Shown here one piece after another: positions 22,279-34,273 of a stretch of 64,000 nt of DNA. Numbering within the stretch: position 1 is the first letter of the stretch; each line of letters opens with the position of its first letter. The stretch is from NCBI GenBank assembly GCA_022478985.1, contig JAKSZP010005280.1:186001-250000 (forward strand). Reading direction: 5' to 3'. The translations under genes were made by a program, and so were the position numbers. Below the pieces are notes generated by a model that was not told the origin of the DNA, made no database searches, and saw only the letters and a list, made by a program, of their open reading frames with translations. Source of the stretch: Massospora cicadina. Taxonomy: Eukaryota; Entomophthoromycota; Entomophthoromycetes; Entomophthorales; Entomophthoraceae.

Positions 22279-24900
22279 CCCATTATATCTAATTACAAGG
22301 CTTCATCCTGGTGGGACACACTTGACCCATTAAAAAACCCCAGTTTCTAGGATAACAAGACCCTCTGATTTGCCTTATGGTACACTCTGTAAACAAAGTT
22401 AGATTTATATTCAGTGGCTTAACATCTACATCAACATCCGTGAGAGAGCAAGTGAACCACTTTGGCAATAACTGGTGCTCACTAAAGTGGGCATCACTAA
22501 GAAATTGCAGAGTGCTATATGACGATACCATAGAAGTGTACCATGGAGAAGAAATTCTAGAAGAGTTTTCCTATAAAGTATATACAGAATGATCACCAAA
22601 GAGAAGACGTGTATAGCTGCTGACTATTGAGCTAATAATAGTTGGATCATCACCAGCAAAGAAAAGTACTAGGGAGATGGATATGACTCGATAAGAGAGC
22701 AGTTTTATTTCTAGGAGACTGAGAACAACAAAACCGCACATAGCCTAAACCTAATTTTTACCAAGAAAGAAAGCCACAATAATTAGTTAAATAACTTTAG
22801 GCAGGATGTGGATATCATAAAAAGGGACGGCTACCCCTCTCAAGCGATATCTACTTTGGGAGAATGCACTACTAGTGCAAATAGACCAACGATGGTGGTA
22901 CAACCAACACGTCGTATTGACCTGAAGAAGATACCAATTTTCTCCTGTACTTCAAGATTAACCTCACTCCTAGTAAGGATACTAAAGCCAGATTCTTTCA
23001 GTTGCTTAAAAATACCATGGATGAAGATAGTTACAAACATAAATGTTGCCATGTAAATGGAGGTATGAGCTGAAAAGCACATAAGGCGCTTGAAGCTACA
23101 CTTTGCCCCCATCATAATTGGGCTGAAGTGAAGGAGATTATTACTGCCAAGTTATGAAGTGCTTAGGATTTTTAAGATATTAATTAAGATTTTCTCACCA
23201 TGAAAAAGGGATTCTGAGTCAATTGTAGCTATGCAAACCGGTATGACCTCAAGGAAAACAGATTTTGATAACTGCAGCCTTAGATATGATCTCCATAATG
23301 ATAATATTTCTTACTTGATTAAATTGCACCTGAAACTACTCATGCATATAACCTTGACCATTAATCCTGCTGTATCTAAAGGTCCCTAAGGAGACCTTTG
23401 TTGATATTAAAGATGCATATAAGATTGAGTTATGACACTAGAACCATTAGAACCATCAGCAACGCCGCCCTGATAACTAGGACAATTATGATGCATAAAG
23501 ATAAAATAATAAACCTTAGGAAAAGGCCTACCACCAAGTTGTAAGGGGATATCCATATACCGCCAAATCTAAATACAACAGCATTCTGCAAAAAAACATT
23601 ACATAAGAAGTTGTCCTAAGCTAACAGAAAAGAAAGAACCTTATATGATTTCGCAGAATCAGTCAATTGGTCTTTACACCACACTAATAGATACAATGAG
23701 GAGCCTAGGTCATTTGTGTGATTTTAAAATGCTATTTTAATGAAGCTTAATGTGAGGTGGGTAATCTCCTGCTTCAGATCTAATCAAGTGAATTTTGAGA
23801 CTACAAGCGGTCTTAATGTATTAAGCATTAGGAACACTCAGATTGTTAATTGTATCACAGAAGGCTATAATACTATTGATACAACGGTATAATGATTTTA
23901 ATTGATGATTGTGAGTCACACAGGGTTGAAAGGAGTTCTGCCTTTCTGAGAAGTTAAGAGGATTCAGTCAAATGAACAGTGACAGTCTTAACATGGGCGT
24001 GACCATCAGAAATAACGTTACAAAAGTGGAGATTCAACAAAAAAATCAAAGTATTACCAGTACTGTATACTAGTTCTCAAAGTATTTATATGTCCTCTAA
24101 GCTCATGAGAGTCTAGAGTTTGCACCAGACATCATGACCAGGCCAAGTTCTAAAACTCCATCCCTGAGTTAAACTAAGACTAGGAGTTTATTTTGCGTTA
24201 CCCTTGCAGTTTAGACGCATTGTCTTGTCTATTCCAGTTGTGGTGATTTTGATTGCCCGTTACAAGTTCCTCATAGGAACACAGTTCCTAGTTGAGTTTG
24301 GAAGATTCATCGATTTTAATAAACTTCCAGCCATTTTTCTCAAAAACCATATGCAACTTGTGTTATGAGACAAGGATAATAAGGAGCATAAGAAAAAACC
24401 TAGTAAAAACAGAGCATTCTATTTACCCTGTCAAATATACCTTGAAGACGAAGTAATAAGCATCTACCACAAGCACAAAACCAGAGTCTGGGTTGACTTG
24501 TATGCCAGCGAAAAGACAGACCTCTGCCTGGAGAACAGAAGGTCATGCTGGTCAACAACAATATTAATAATCCAGAACAGACAATCCTCTAGATTTATAG
24601 CCCTAAAGGAGCTATATTCAAGAACTCAGAGTGATACCTGGGTTCCACGATTCTAACTACTAAGGAGAAGTAAAATCCTTAATTGTAAAATTTATTAAGA
24701 ATCCTTTTAAGATCAAGAAGATTCATACCCTTGCAAAGAAAAAATGGACCACTAAGCTGATGTTGAGTCAATTCAAGCCTTCTTCATCATAATAGATATT
24801 AAGCTGCAAGAGGAAACCAAACAAAAGGAGCATTAACTAAATGAACTTAAGGATTAAGGCTCAAGTATCTCAGTAGCGGGCCTAACAATTATGGCTTGTG
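22279..24900 (+). pseudogene. Element B gag/protease region, unreadable
   Basis: By position this should be gag and protease. Open pieces at 22377-22592 and 22808-23056 carry no diagnostic motif, and no zinc knuckle or D-S/T-G triad was found. The sequence is AT-rich and full of stops. The call rests only on location between the LTR and RT. Confidence 0.4.
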
Positions 24901-25560
24901 CAAGGAATATAGTTCACAGGAATGACACTGAAGCTTCATATGTTTTGATTGAAGCCTTAGTATCTTTTAAGAGCAAAGAAGAAGTCATTTCGAAGGAACT
25001 ACAACAATTTATGGATACAGGCTTTGTACACATCTCCAAGAGCCCTTGGATGTCACCCTTCTGATAAAGAAAGAAGTATGGGCTCATCGTATAGTCATGG
25101 ACTACAAAAGACTGAACACCTTGACAAATATGTATCTTTATCCCCTACTTTCATTGACAATGCCTCGAAACGACTTGGAGGATCGCGCTACTCACAGCCA
25201 AGAAATTGGCAAGTCAATACTGACATATGAAACTATCAACAGAAGACCAGGGGAATTTCACGCTTATTACCAGTCAGGGCCTGTTTAAACCAACATGAAT
25301 ACCATAGGGCTTTTTTAAAGCCATATTTACTAATTTAATGAGTAATGGACCAATTTTAGTAATCTTAAGATGTCAAGAGTGCCCATTTTCTTGGACAATA
25401 TTATGGTTTTTAGCAAGGCGTTTAAGGATCACCTGACACACATGGAGGAGGTTTTTAACTGGTTTAGAGTTAGTAACATCAAGATTAGAAGCAAGTGCTC
25501 ATTTCTAAAAACCTGTTGAAATTTCTCGGTCATGAAGTGAACTGAAGAGGAATCAAGCCC
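24901..25560 (+). pseudogene. Element B reverse transcriptase
   Basis: Frame 25046 onward reads VTLLIKKEVWAHRIVMDYKR and LNTLTNMYLYPL, the fingers-palm entry of gypsy RT. The catalytic motif at 25391-25399 reads FLDN-IMVFSK, so the second aspartate is asparagine and the leading tyrosine is phenylalanine. KDHLTHMEEVFNWFR follows as expected. Multiple frame changes separate these pieces. Confidence 0.8.
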
Positions 25561-25639
25561 TGCAAGGGAAGATTTAAGCTACCAGAAAGTTGAGTTCCCC
25601 AAGTGTATAAGAGACATCCAATTGTTTTTAAGATGGTGG

Positions 25640-26170
25640 ATTACTATTTCAAAATCATGTTAAAATCTGCGCACATCACCAAGCTTCTCAAACTTACTCA
25701 CAATGGAGTACTTATTTAGTTGTGGTAAAGAGAAAAAATTTCTTTTTTCCAGCTCAAAGAGAAGCTATTGGAATCCTTGATAAAAATATACTCAAATTTT
25801 GCAAAGCTCTTCTAAGTTTTTAAAGATGCCAATACGTGGGTATTAGCGCCACTTTAGCACAGTTGTATGAAAAAGGAGTAGATAACCTTAAAAGTTCTAT
25901 CCAGAGACTTTTACTAAATCATATTGCAATTACACAGTTAACAAAGAGTGAGTGCTTAGCTATGACCAGAGCCATATGCCAATTCTGGCCTTACATCTAC
26001 AGTGTAAAATTCTAAATATTCACAGATCACGCCTCACTAAGATATTTGATGATAATGAAAGACCTAGATGGATGACTTGTAAAGAGAGCTGTTAAGCTGA
26101 AAGACTACAATTTTGGGATTCTGCATCAAGCTGGACAGAAGTACCTGAATATAGATGGCTTGTCATGATT
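25640..26170 (+). pseudogene. Element B RNase H
   Basis: LTKSECLAMTRAICQFWPYI (about 25940-26000) and FTDHASLRYL (about 26015) are the middle blocks of gypsy RNase H, ending with KLKDYNFGILHQAGQKYL and NIDGLS near 26165. Stops interrupt it. Confidence 0.8.
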
Positions 26171-26349
26171 ACCTGTTTTGCACTTACAATATCAAGAGTG
26201 ATTTTATTTCCAAACTAATAGGAAGACCTGAGGAAACAATGGGAAGAAGAAAAAGAAGATGCAGTGAAAAAGTTTCTTGAAACTTTATAATAGTGATGAG
26301 GATCAGAGAATGATAGCTGGAGAAACTAGTAAATGAGAAAAAGTTAATT

Positions 26350-27480
26350 TATATGAAGCCATGCAAACAAATGGCAACTAACATGGAAGGACAGCGTCAA
26401 TTAGGCCATGAAAGACTACAAAAGGCTTGCCTGCATCTAAAGGAGAGATACTACTTGAAAGCAATGTTGGTCAACATTAGTCAGGCTTCAAAGTTCTTCA
26501 TTTTTATGCGCCCAATACAAGCCACTCCTAAAAAAGTTTAAGTTCTATCCTGTCTTCAAAGTGCACCCTTTCACAAGATCTACATTAATGTTGTAGAAGG
26601 ATTTCTGAAGTCATTCAGTGGGAATCTGTTTATCAACGTTTCAATAGATTACTTCACTAATTATGTAGAAGCTATTACATTCAAGGCGTTTACCTCCAGA
26701 GTTACCTCGAGATTCCTATATAATCAAATTATTACTTGCCATGGAAGCCCTTAGGTAATAATAAAATAATAATGGATGGAGATTGACCTCATATATTTTG
26801 AGACTTTGATGTATCTAGTAGGAGTCAAGCAGCAGTTTGCCACGCCATAAACTTTTTTTCTAATGGAAGCATGAAAATTGAATGAAACTCTCAAATCAAT
26901 CTTAAAGTATATTGCAGTTAACCATGGTTCAAAATGATACATTTTGTTGCCATCAGCCCTGTTTGCTTACAGATTGAGCTTTCACAGAACTATTGAAATT
27001 TCACCATCAGATTGCTTAATTGGAAGAAAATATGCGTTATAAACTTTGTTAACCGCATTGATGGGCGTGAATAAGAAGAATTTACCTTATAAAAGGTACC
27101 AAGAAAAGTTAGCAGTGAAGTTAGCCAAGATTCAGCTAGTTTTCAGCAGCTATATTATGAAGTCACATAATGAGAGTACTAAAGAGGGTGATCAAAACCT
27201 AAGTTGCCCATAATTAAGGAGGGACAAAATTGATGTTCTAGCGCATGTGCGGAGGACAACCTGAAAAGTTAAAGGCCATTTGGAAGGGACCTGCAGCCAT
27301 TGTCATAATAAGAGGAACCAGTGCTCTATCAAGGACGATACTACTCACATTACATATAACTGAGTCCACGTTTGGCGCTTAACTCTTTCTCTAGTCTATT
27401 ATCTATGGGAGGGTAATGTCAAGAATGGCTTATCTAAAGGGTTTAGTTCCTCGCTCTATGTAAAACTTCTCCAGAAACCC
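26350..27480 (+). pseudogene. Element B integrase
   Basis: Zinc domain near 26400-26460 (LGHERLQKACLHLKERYYLK). Core near 26590-26750 (VSIDYFTNYVEAI, then YNQIITCHGSP), with the first catalytic aspartate kept. The later core (LFAYRFSFHRTIEISPSDCL near 26950-27030) is readable. The second catalytic block is lost. The C-terminal part (WKGPAAIVIIRGT near 27280) ends before the 3' LTR. Confidence 0.8.
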
Positions 27481-27630
27481 CCAATTTAACAAGTACTAAT
27501 ATTGATACCATTATAGCTGTCCAGGCTAAAACTCAAGTCTCTTATAGTATGGTCAGCATTAAAAATAATTCACTAGTTATTAAAGCCTCTTTATGGGCTT
27601 TGATCCGTCTAAAATTTCTAATGAAAGAGT

Positions 27631-28320
27631 TCTCTAGATACCCCTGACCGCCATAATAATTTGACAGCCACTCACAATGACGTCAAATTCTGAACCAGTA
27701 TAATTAATGCATAAAAAGAGTATGAGTCCAAAGTCATAAACAAATATTATAAGATATTCCCTTTATACTTTTAGATTATCTCATTGATGATGGCTGTATT
27801 ACCAAAACCTCATCTGAAGAGAGTTTTCCAAAATGTACAACTCCAAGAAATGAGCATATTAAGCAAAATCAGAAAGTGAACCAATTTTAAAAGCACAAGC
27901 AATTGAGAAGACCAAAGTATAATTGCAACTGCAAGAGCCACAGGAGTCTGGGGAACCACAGGGGCCACAGTTGTACTCAAAACAGCAACCATGCAATTAG
28001 AAAAAAAGAAATAGCTCCATAGTATAATCTGCAGAAAAAATCTAGAAGATTTGAGAAAATTAGGGGACTAGACTCTATCAACCTTAAAACCAAGATATTA
28101 GTACTCAATCGCCTTATGATGTGATGTGATTTGAAGTACAAGTCTTATATAATCACCCATAATCCCCATATTCTATATACTTTTATATCTTATATATATA
28201 ATATCTTCTTTCAAAAATATGCATTTTTAAGTCTTTATTTTATGCTAATAACGCCAAGTATCAGAATATTTATAGTGGGTTTGAACTTAGCCTGATTTAC
28301 TGGAAGAGTTTGAGAAAAGC
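27631..28320 (+). repeat. 3' LTR of element B
   Basis: Starts near TCTAGATACCCCTGACCGCC and pairs with 21587-22255. A purine-rich AATGAAAGAG just before it may be the polypurine tract. The right border is approximate. Confidence 0.55.
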
Positions 28321-29177
28321 ACTGCTGTGATTAGAAACAGCTATTGTCAAGATTAGATAATGCTTTAATATGGTTGGGCGCGCTTATAACTATGAGTAAG
28401 AACCATGTGCCCAAGAACAAGGTTTTATGAATTGCTTATTGATGCACCCTGTGAATAAATAAGTAACTTGTATTTGGACCAATCCTTTTAATAATTACAT
28501 CCTGAGTGAGCGGGACAGTTTGAAAATAAAAATAAATGAACTACTTTAAAGAGTAACCTATATAAAGCTTTTAATTTAAAAAAACTGCTTAAAGCTAGAT
28601 ATTGCAGCAGGGTTTTATTAAAAATAAATCATGGAAAAACACTTTTACTATTAGTACTCACAGTGGGTGGGGCTTAAAAATACTCTCTTTTTCTTAATCA
28701 TTTTTACAAAAATTAGAATTAAGATCCGCTTTTAAGATGATTAACCTTAATTGTATGATTCTTAATTTCTAAATTTTTATTATACCAGCTATTTGTTAAA
28801 ATAATTTAACTTAGTTATACTAACTAATCTGCATAAATGTTATGGGAAGCAATGAGACTAAGGCCTTAGCTTCAGGTATTAACAACGCATTAATGTTAAC
28901 CTGATAGTGCTAAGACGCTGAAAAAACTAATATAATAATGTTAAAACTTATCAGAAACTTTTTTAGCTGATTTTGGGCAAAGAGTATAATATAAATTAAT
29001 TTGTAAAATAGGGCGCAGGGCTCAAGTAAGTTGCTGTAAAGTAGTAATATAAGTGTTAGCATTTGTAGGGTGTCAATAGATTTTTGTACTTTTTCATAAT
29101 AGTTTTTGTTGAATTTTGTTGCCAATACTGATTATTATAACGTTCTCATCAGTGATTAGACCCAATAAAGGACAATT
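28321..29177. other. AT-rich stretch, nothing recognised
   Basis: Between elements B and C. A 71-codon minus-strand opening (28910-29125) is hydrophobic and AT-driven and is not considered a gene. Confidence 0.5.
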
Positions 29178-30016
29178 TGTAATGGTCCCATGATATCAAA
29201 ATAGGAACTGACCCCAAGGACAAGGCTGGGCGCCAGGAGGCCCAGAAGGTGAAATTACAGGGCCTCCCAGACCTGAAGCATACCCTAGACCAACGCTGAG
29301 TACAGGCAAAATATGCCTAGGTTAGTACTAGTGGGGTGCCAAGTGCCCAGCCCCTGACGTTGGGCCAGGTGTTAAGCAAACGATCTACTGAATAAGTGTG
29401 GATGGTTCAATTCAGTTTGCTGAGGAACGGGGTTTCAAAACCCATTCTATTTGCAAAATAACGCGCTCTGGTCAAATCCAACTTCAATCAATCACTTGAG
29501 TGAAGTCTTTTTTGGTCTATTCAACTAAATCAAATGGCAGTGTTGCCCTAATGGGTGAGTCAGTGCTTGTGCTCACTGCAGCTTAACCCCTATTCCCCCA
29601 TTTGAGTTTAAATAGGTTTTCCTTGACCAACATCTTTATTGGTTAACTTCCCAATTAAACTTTCCTCGTTTTACCATTTTTTATATGTTATTCTGAGCGA
29701 TCCTTTGCGTGGACCCCTTTGAGGAGGTCTCACGCTCTGTTAAGCTTGCCATTTTGGACAAAATAAGATTATCCCCTCATGCACCGTTGGTTCGTCCAAG
29801 TCCCCTCCAACATGGGTCATTTACCCCTTTTTCCAGTGTGCACCACAACATTTTTGGCTGGTTATTTCTCATCTTTCTTTGCTTAAGTTATTATTGCTCC
29901 AGCAGCCTCTGCTGGACAATAATGCTTTGTATTTTAATGGCTAGTTCTCTGGCGTTAGGCTTGTGCACAAGCACTGCCACGCTGGGAACAGGATAATTAT
30001 AGACACTCTCCTTACA
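29178..30016 (+). repeat. 5' LTR of element C
   Basis: Starts TGTAATGGTCCCATGATATC and ends ACACTCTCCTTACA. Shares long blocks with 34274-35116, for example CAAGGCTGGGCGCCAGGAGG and CCCCTTTGAGGAGGTCTCAC. Confidence 0.92.
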
Positions 30017-30795
30017 TTAGTTGACCAACCCTTTAACTCTATGTGCATGAACTTTTTTTGTGTGGATCTTTTCCAAAGTGGGAACAGTGGGCGCTAGCTG
30101 TGGGAGTCAGCTGTCATTAGCCGCACTGCAGTTTCCTAATTTTCCTGATGGTTGGAGCAACTCAGCATTATTATGGTTGCCTCCAACTGGAAAATATCCA
30201 CCATTCATGCTCATACCTGGTGGATACGGATGCTTTGAGGTCTGAAAGTTATGATTCCCCAACTTTCCGCTGAATTTGTCACTTTTGAATTCAATAAACA
30301 AGTTTTACTTCACCCGCGCATTCAGCCAATGCTGTCAGAATTGGCGCAGAGGGTCTGGGGGTGTTGGCCATGGATTATGTTGGGCATTCCATCGCAGTTA
30401 AAGGGATAGAGTTATTTGCTAATAAAAACGTGTTTTATAATGAAAACCTGAGATAACCTCTTAACCATTTTTGTCCTCTCATGGTTCAGATCTGGAACCC
30501 ATTCCTGTGTATGGAATCACACCAGAAAATCCCCGTTTGACCTCTTTCATGATTTTTATCACTCAGGAAGTTGAAAAAGAACTGCGCTTCCAATATGAAA
30601 CCGTTTATGCACTTGCAGAAGGCATACAGGGGTATGTGGCCTAAGTAGTAAGAGTGGCAACTATCTCTCCCCCCTCTTTGATTCCCAGACCTACCCTTAT
30701 GGTTTGCTCAAGCCAGAAGAAAATTTAGGTGAACTGGGGCGTTTTCTGCTTTAAATAAATCCCACTCTGGATACTTCCTCTTGACTGCTACCCTT
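30017..30795 (+). pseudogene. Element C leader and gag remnant
   Basis: About 780 bp, too short for a full gag gene. No capsid or zinc-knuckle motif is readable; small openings (30060-30245) are not informative. A large gag deletion is the likely reason. No convincing primer-binding site follows the LTR. Confidence 0.45.
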
Positions 30796-31300
30796 ACATC
30801 CTCTCTTGGGAGGTTCAGCACAACTATTTTAGTGGATATCGGTGCCACAAATAATTTTATTGGCAAGACCTTGCTGACTACCTTGAGTTGAGTTACTCAC
30901 CAGGTGATATGGCTAGAGTCGGGGCTTCTCAAGGTATCCCTACTCTGAACGTCATAGGGTTGGTGGACTACCAGGTGGGCGCCTATCTTCTGTCTGACCA
31001 TTTTCAAGATATCAAGCACCTCTTGTTCCCCATTATATGTGGGGGTTGAGTGGTGGAGAAAGTTTGACGTTTAGACTAATTTGAAAGAAAACACACTATT
31101 CATGTCTTTAATAAATGGTCATCAGTTGATTGTTCCCTTGTTGGAGGATACCGCCCATGGTCCATTACCTCATTAGCCCAATGTTCCCACACCTTATCTT
31201 GCTCCTTTGCTGAAGACCCCCTCCTCCGTGGGATTTTCCTTACCTTCCTGTTTGGAGAGTTTGGAATCCTCTTTTGATGCAGCATCCGCCAACACACTCC
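30796..31300 (+). pseudogene. Element C protease region
   Basis: STTILVDIGATNNFIGKTLL (about 30817-30876) is the retroelement aspartic protease core; isoleucine replaces the usual S/T before the glycine, while the catalytic aspartate and following A-T are present. Downstream pieces (NTLFMSLINGHQLIVPLLED near 31090-31150) match the protease-RT linker. Stops and a shift separate them. Confidence 0.75.
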
Positions 31301-32090
31301 CTGAGCACTCTGAGTTCAATTGTGACTTCAAGCTCACGGTGGATATGGTTCATATATCTTCCCCCATTTACCCATTAACTGTCCGTAGGAAGAGGCGTTG
31401 GATGTGTTGGTGAAGGAACAGTTGGCCAAAGGTGCGATTTTTCAGCGTACCTCCCCTGTGTGCTCCCCCCTTCTCTTTGTGGAGAGGTCTGATGGTACTT
31501 TATGCCCATGTGTGGATTACGGGAACCTTAACAATGTCACTGTACCAGACCTCCATCCCATCCTTTTTTTTCACAGATTGCGCGTTATGTGGAGAAGGTG
31601 AAGGTATTCTCCAAGCTGTATTTCCTCAACGCATTTAATCAGATCTGGATAAAGAAGGGCCAGGAGTGGTTAACCGCCTTCTGCACCAGAAAAGGAATAT
31701 TCCAGTTTCAGGTCATGCCCTTTGGGCTTAAGAATGCCCCTGCTATCTTTCAACGCCACATTGATGCAGCGTTGGAGGACTTGTTAGGGGTGTGCGCGGT
31801 TGCTTACATGAATGATATCCTGGTGTTTTCCCCCTGATCAGGAGTCCCATGCAGTACACCTTTGGCAAGTAGTACAGCGGTTAAAGGCAGCCAGCCTTAC
31901 ACTGAAGATAAGCAAGTGTGAATTCTTAAAGTCCTAGGTCACTTTTCTGGGAAACATCGTGTTTGACCAGGGACACATGATAACTCCAGACAAGGAAAAG
32001 GCTATTCGTGAGTGCTCTACCCCCTCCTCAGTCAAGGAATTAAGGAGCTTTTTGGGGACGTGCACGTTCCTCAAGAAGTTCACTCCCAAA
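31301..32090 (+). pseudogene. Element C reverse transcriptase and connection
   Basis: Readable nearly throughout: FKLTVDMVHISSPIYPLTV (31330-31385), LVKEQLAKGAIFQ, CPCVDYGNLNNVTVPDLHPI (about 31502-31562), then the palm in frame 31589-31837 with FNQIWIKKG, FQVMPFGLKNAPAIFQRHID and the catalytic motif YMNDILVFS at 31805-31816, in which the first aspartate is asparagine. A frameshift at about 31832-31837 ends the frame; the next piece (SLTLKISKCEFLKS, then FLGNIVFDQGHMITPDK, SFLGTCTFLKKF) runs to about 32090. Young element, but the polymerase is catalytically dead. Confidence 0.9.
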
Positions 32091-32091
32091 T

Positions 32092-32590
32092 ATGTCTGAG
32101 GTGGCGGCTCCCTTATACAAGGCTAGCGGTGCCAAGGTGCTTCAGTGGTCCCCTATTTTTGAGGATGCTTTTCAAGCAGATAAGTGCACCCTGTTGTCCA
32201 CATCTGTTCTCCGCCATGTTGATCCTTCTAAAGAGTTCATTGTGTCCACGGATGCCTCCAACTTCGCCATAGCAGTCACATTGTTAAAAGTAGGCGAAGC
32301 TGGGATAGAGCATCCAGTGGGATATTTTTCTAGGAAAATGTCTCTGCCCGAGTTGAACTACGCCATTTATGACAAGGAGTTACTAGCAGTGGTGGAGGCG
32401 CTTACATATTGGCGTCACCACTTGCATGGCTCTACCCAACCATTCTGCATATGTACAGATCACCGTGCCTTGCTGTATTACTGTTCCCCTCATGTCCTAA
32501 CCCATGGCAGACCCGTTGGCATGAAACTCTTGCTCAATTTGCATTCACATATGAGTTCACCAAGGCAAGGATAATGGTTTGGCGGATGCT
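32092..32590 (+). pseudogene. Element C RNase H
   Basis: Frame 32092-32574 holds SKEFIVSTDASNFAIAVTLL, keeping the first catalytic aspartate, then VGYFSRKMSLPELNYAIYDK and ELLAVVEALTYWRHHLHGS, and CTDHRALLYYCS. The end (KGKDNGLADAL-like) is broken by a shift near 32560. Length and order match the gypsy family. Confidence 0.9.
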
Positions 32591-33768
32591 TTGAGCTGCA
32601 GCCCTGTTTTAGCACCTAATCCCAAGGAGGTGGAAGTACACAACACCCAGGTTATGATTCCTCCAAGTAAAATTCTGTCATAACTTCCCTCTCCCCTGGC
32701 CAACAAGCCAGCGCTTGCACCTCTAGAAAACGCGGAGGAATATGGTATGTTTAGAAAGGTCATCCTTTCTCAGCCATTGTTGGGCGAATATGCTATGGTA
32801 CTTACAAAGAGCGCTTCAAATCAAGAGGATCTATACAGGGGTTATCATGTAAAGGATGAGATATAGTGGTTTCAGGGGCGCCTTTGGGTACCTTCTGGAC
32901 CACTGCACCTGGACATCATTCGGGACCATCATGATGGAATCACCATTGGTCATCCTGGGAAAGCAAAGACCTTGGAGTTGCTACGTCGCACTTACAATTG
33001 GAAGGGCTTACCTGCTCAGGTGGGGCGGTATTGTAAGGAATGCCTAGTATGCAACCAGATGAAACCCAATCTTCAACCTTTAGCAGGGTTGTTGGTACCA
33101 GTTTAAAAGGCTGATGGGCCCTGGACTTCCCTCTCAATTGATTTTATTGTGGAATTACCAGCCTTGGATGGTTATGATGCCATCATGGTGGTAGTGGACA
33201 AGTTCACGAAGTTTGCCCACTTTATTCCTTGCAGAACCACTATAACCGCAGTGGAGATGGCGAGGCTGTTCGTCACCAATGTGTTTGCACTCCATGGGGT
33301 TCCCCAAGAAATTATCAGCGACTGGGGCCCTCAGTTTACCTCTGTTTTTTAGAATTGTTGTGTAAGACTCTTCAAATTCGCCCTTGCCATTCAACTGACT
33401 ATCATTCCCAATCAGATGGGCAGACTGAACTAGTGAACCAGTGCTTTGAACAGTTTCTGCGGTGTTACACCGCTGCAGATTATTCTTTTTGGGTTTCTCA
33501 CCTTCCCATGGCCCAGTTTAACTACAACAATATCTTTCACTCCTCGATCAGTTGTTCCCCATTTTTCTCCAGCCATGGCTTTAACCCCGCCTTTAACATG
33601 GAGCCCAGCTGTGGGTCTAAGGTGGAAGTGGTGGTGGACTTTGCCAAGACTATCAAGAAGGTATACCAGGGGGTTTCCACAAGCTGGAGGCGGCAATGTA
33701 AGTGTATAAGGAGAACGCTGATGGGAAGCGCCAAGTGGGTCTGGCGTACAAGGAAGGAGATCTTTTGA
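32591..33768 (+). pseudogene. Element C integrase
   Basis: Zinc-domain remnants near 32920-33060 (ITIGHPGKAKTLELLRRTYN, then CKECLVCNQMK in shifted frames). Core in 33149-33352: YDAIMVVVDKFTKFAHFIPC, then ALHGVPQEIISDWGPQFTS; both aspartates are present although DRG reads DWG. A stop and shift follow, then frame 33370-33600 with DYHSQSDGQTELVNQCFEQF (the catalytic glutamate is kept) and FNYNNIFHSSISCSPFF. It would insert the cDNA into host DNA. Confidence 0.9.
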
Positions 33769-34212
33769 TGCTTGATTCTCGGAACATCCCTATCAAGCAG
33801 CCATGAAAGAAGCTAGGACCTAAGAGGATTGGCCCTTACCGCGTTGTTGGAAAGGTGGGCCATGCCTCATACCAGCTGGATCTTCCCCTTCATTTCAAAT
33901 CTTCTCAGTGTTTCATGAGAGCAAACTCACAATGTTTGAGAGCCCCCCACCAGAGACTCCTGAGGCCTATCTCGTGGATGGGGCGCCAGAGTGGTAGGTG
34001 GAAGAGATAGTTGCCTCCCGCCGCGTTAAAAGAAGACTGGAGTACCTGGTATCCTGGAAGGGCTTTGACACTGCAGAGAACGGTTGGGTACTAGCGCATG
34101 ACTGTGTGCATGCCCAAGATCTTATTAAAGCCTTCCATGAGCGTTTCCCCCAGGATGCTGGATCTCAACCCAAACTGACCGTTACCGCCATGAATTTGGC
34201 CCCTGCTACATA
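33769..34212 (+). pseudogene. Element C integrase C-terminus with chromodomain
   Basis: About 33790-33930 reads KKLGPKRIGPYRVVGKVGHA and YQLDLPLHF, the GPY/F-type C-terminal domain. In frame 33998-34212 the chromodomain VEEIVASRRVKRRLEYLVSW KGFDTAENGWV is intact, with the usual EEI-V, YLVSWKG and W residues. In chromoviruses this module targets integration to marked chromatin. Ends in a stop at 34211-34213. Confidence 0.9.
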
Positions 34213-34251
34213 AACTTTTCTCTTGCGCAAGCCCCTGGAGGGGGGGTGGAG

Positions 34252-34273
34252 CCCCATTGGGAGGAGAGGGTAA
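34252..34273 (+). promoter_or_regulatory. Polypurine tract of element C
   Basis: GGGAGGAGAGGGTAA immediately precedes the 3' LTR start TGTCATGG, as expected for plus-strand priming. Confidence 0.8.

Larger units (their letters stand above)
21587..28320 (+). mobile_element. Ty3/gypsy retrotransposon B, very old
   Basis: Related LTRs at about 21587-22255 and 27631-28320 share TACCCC(C)TGACCGCC near their starts and CTTTCAAA...TCTTTAT...GCTAATRAYGCCAA near their ends. Between them lie RT, RNase H and integrase in gypsy order. Stops occur throughout and the LTRs are strongly diverged, so it is one of the oldest insertions. No chromodomain was seen. Confidence 0.8.

Noticed and set aside
29178..30016. 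Segmental duplication of 29178-30016 and 34274-35116
   Set aside because: The pair flanks gypsy pol with a polypurine tract before the second copy, so they are LTRs.
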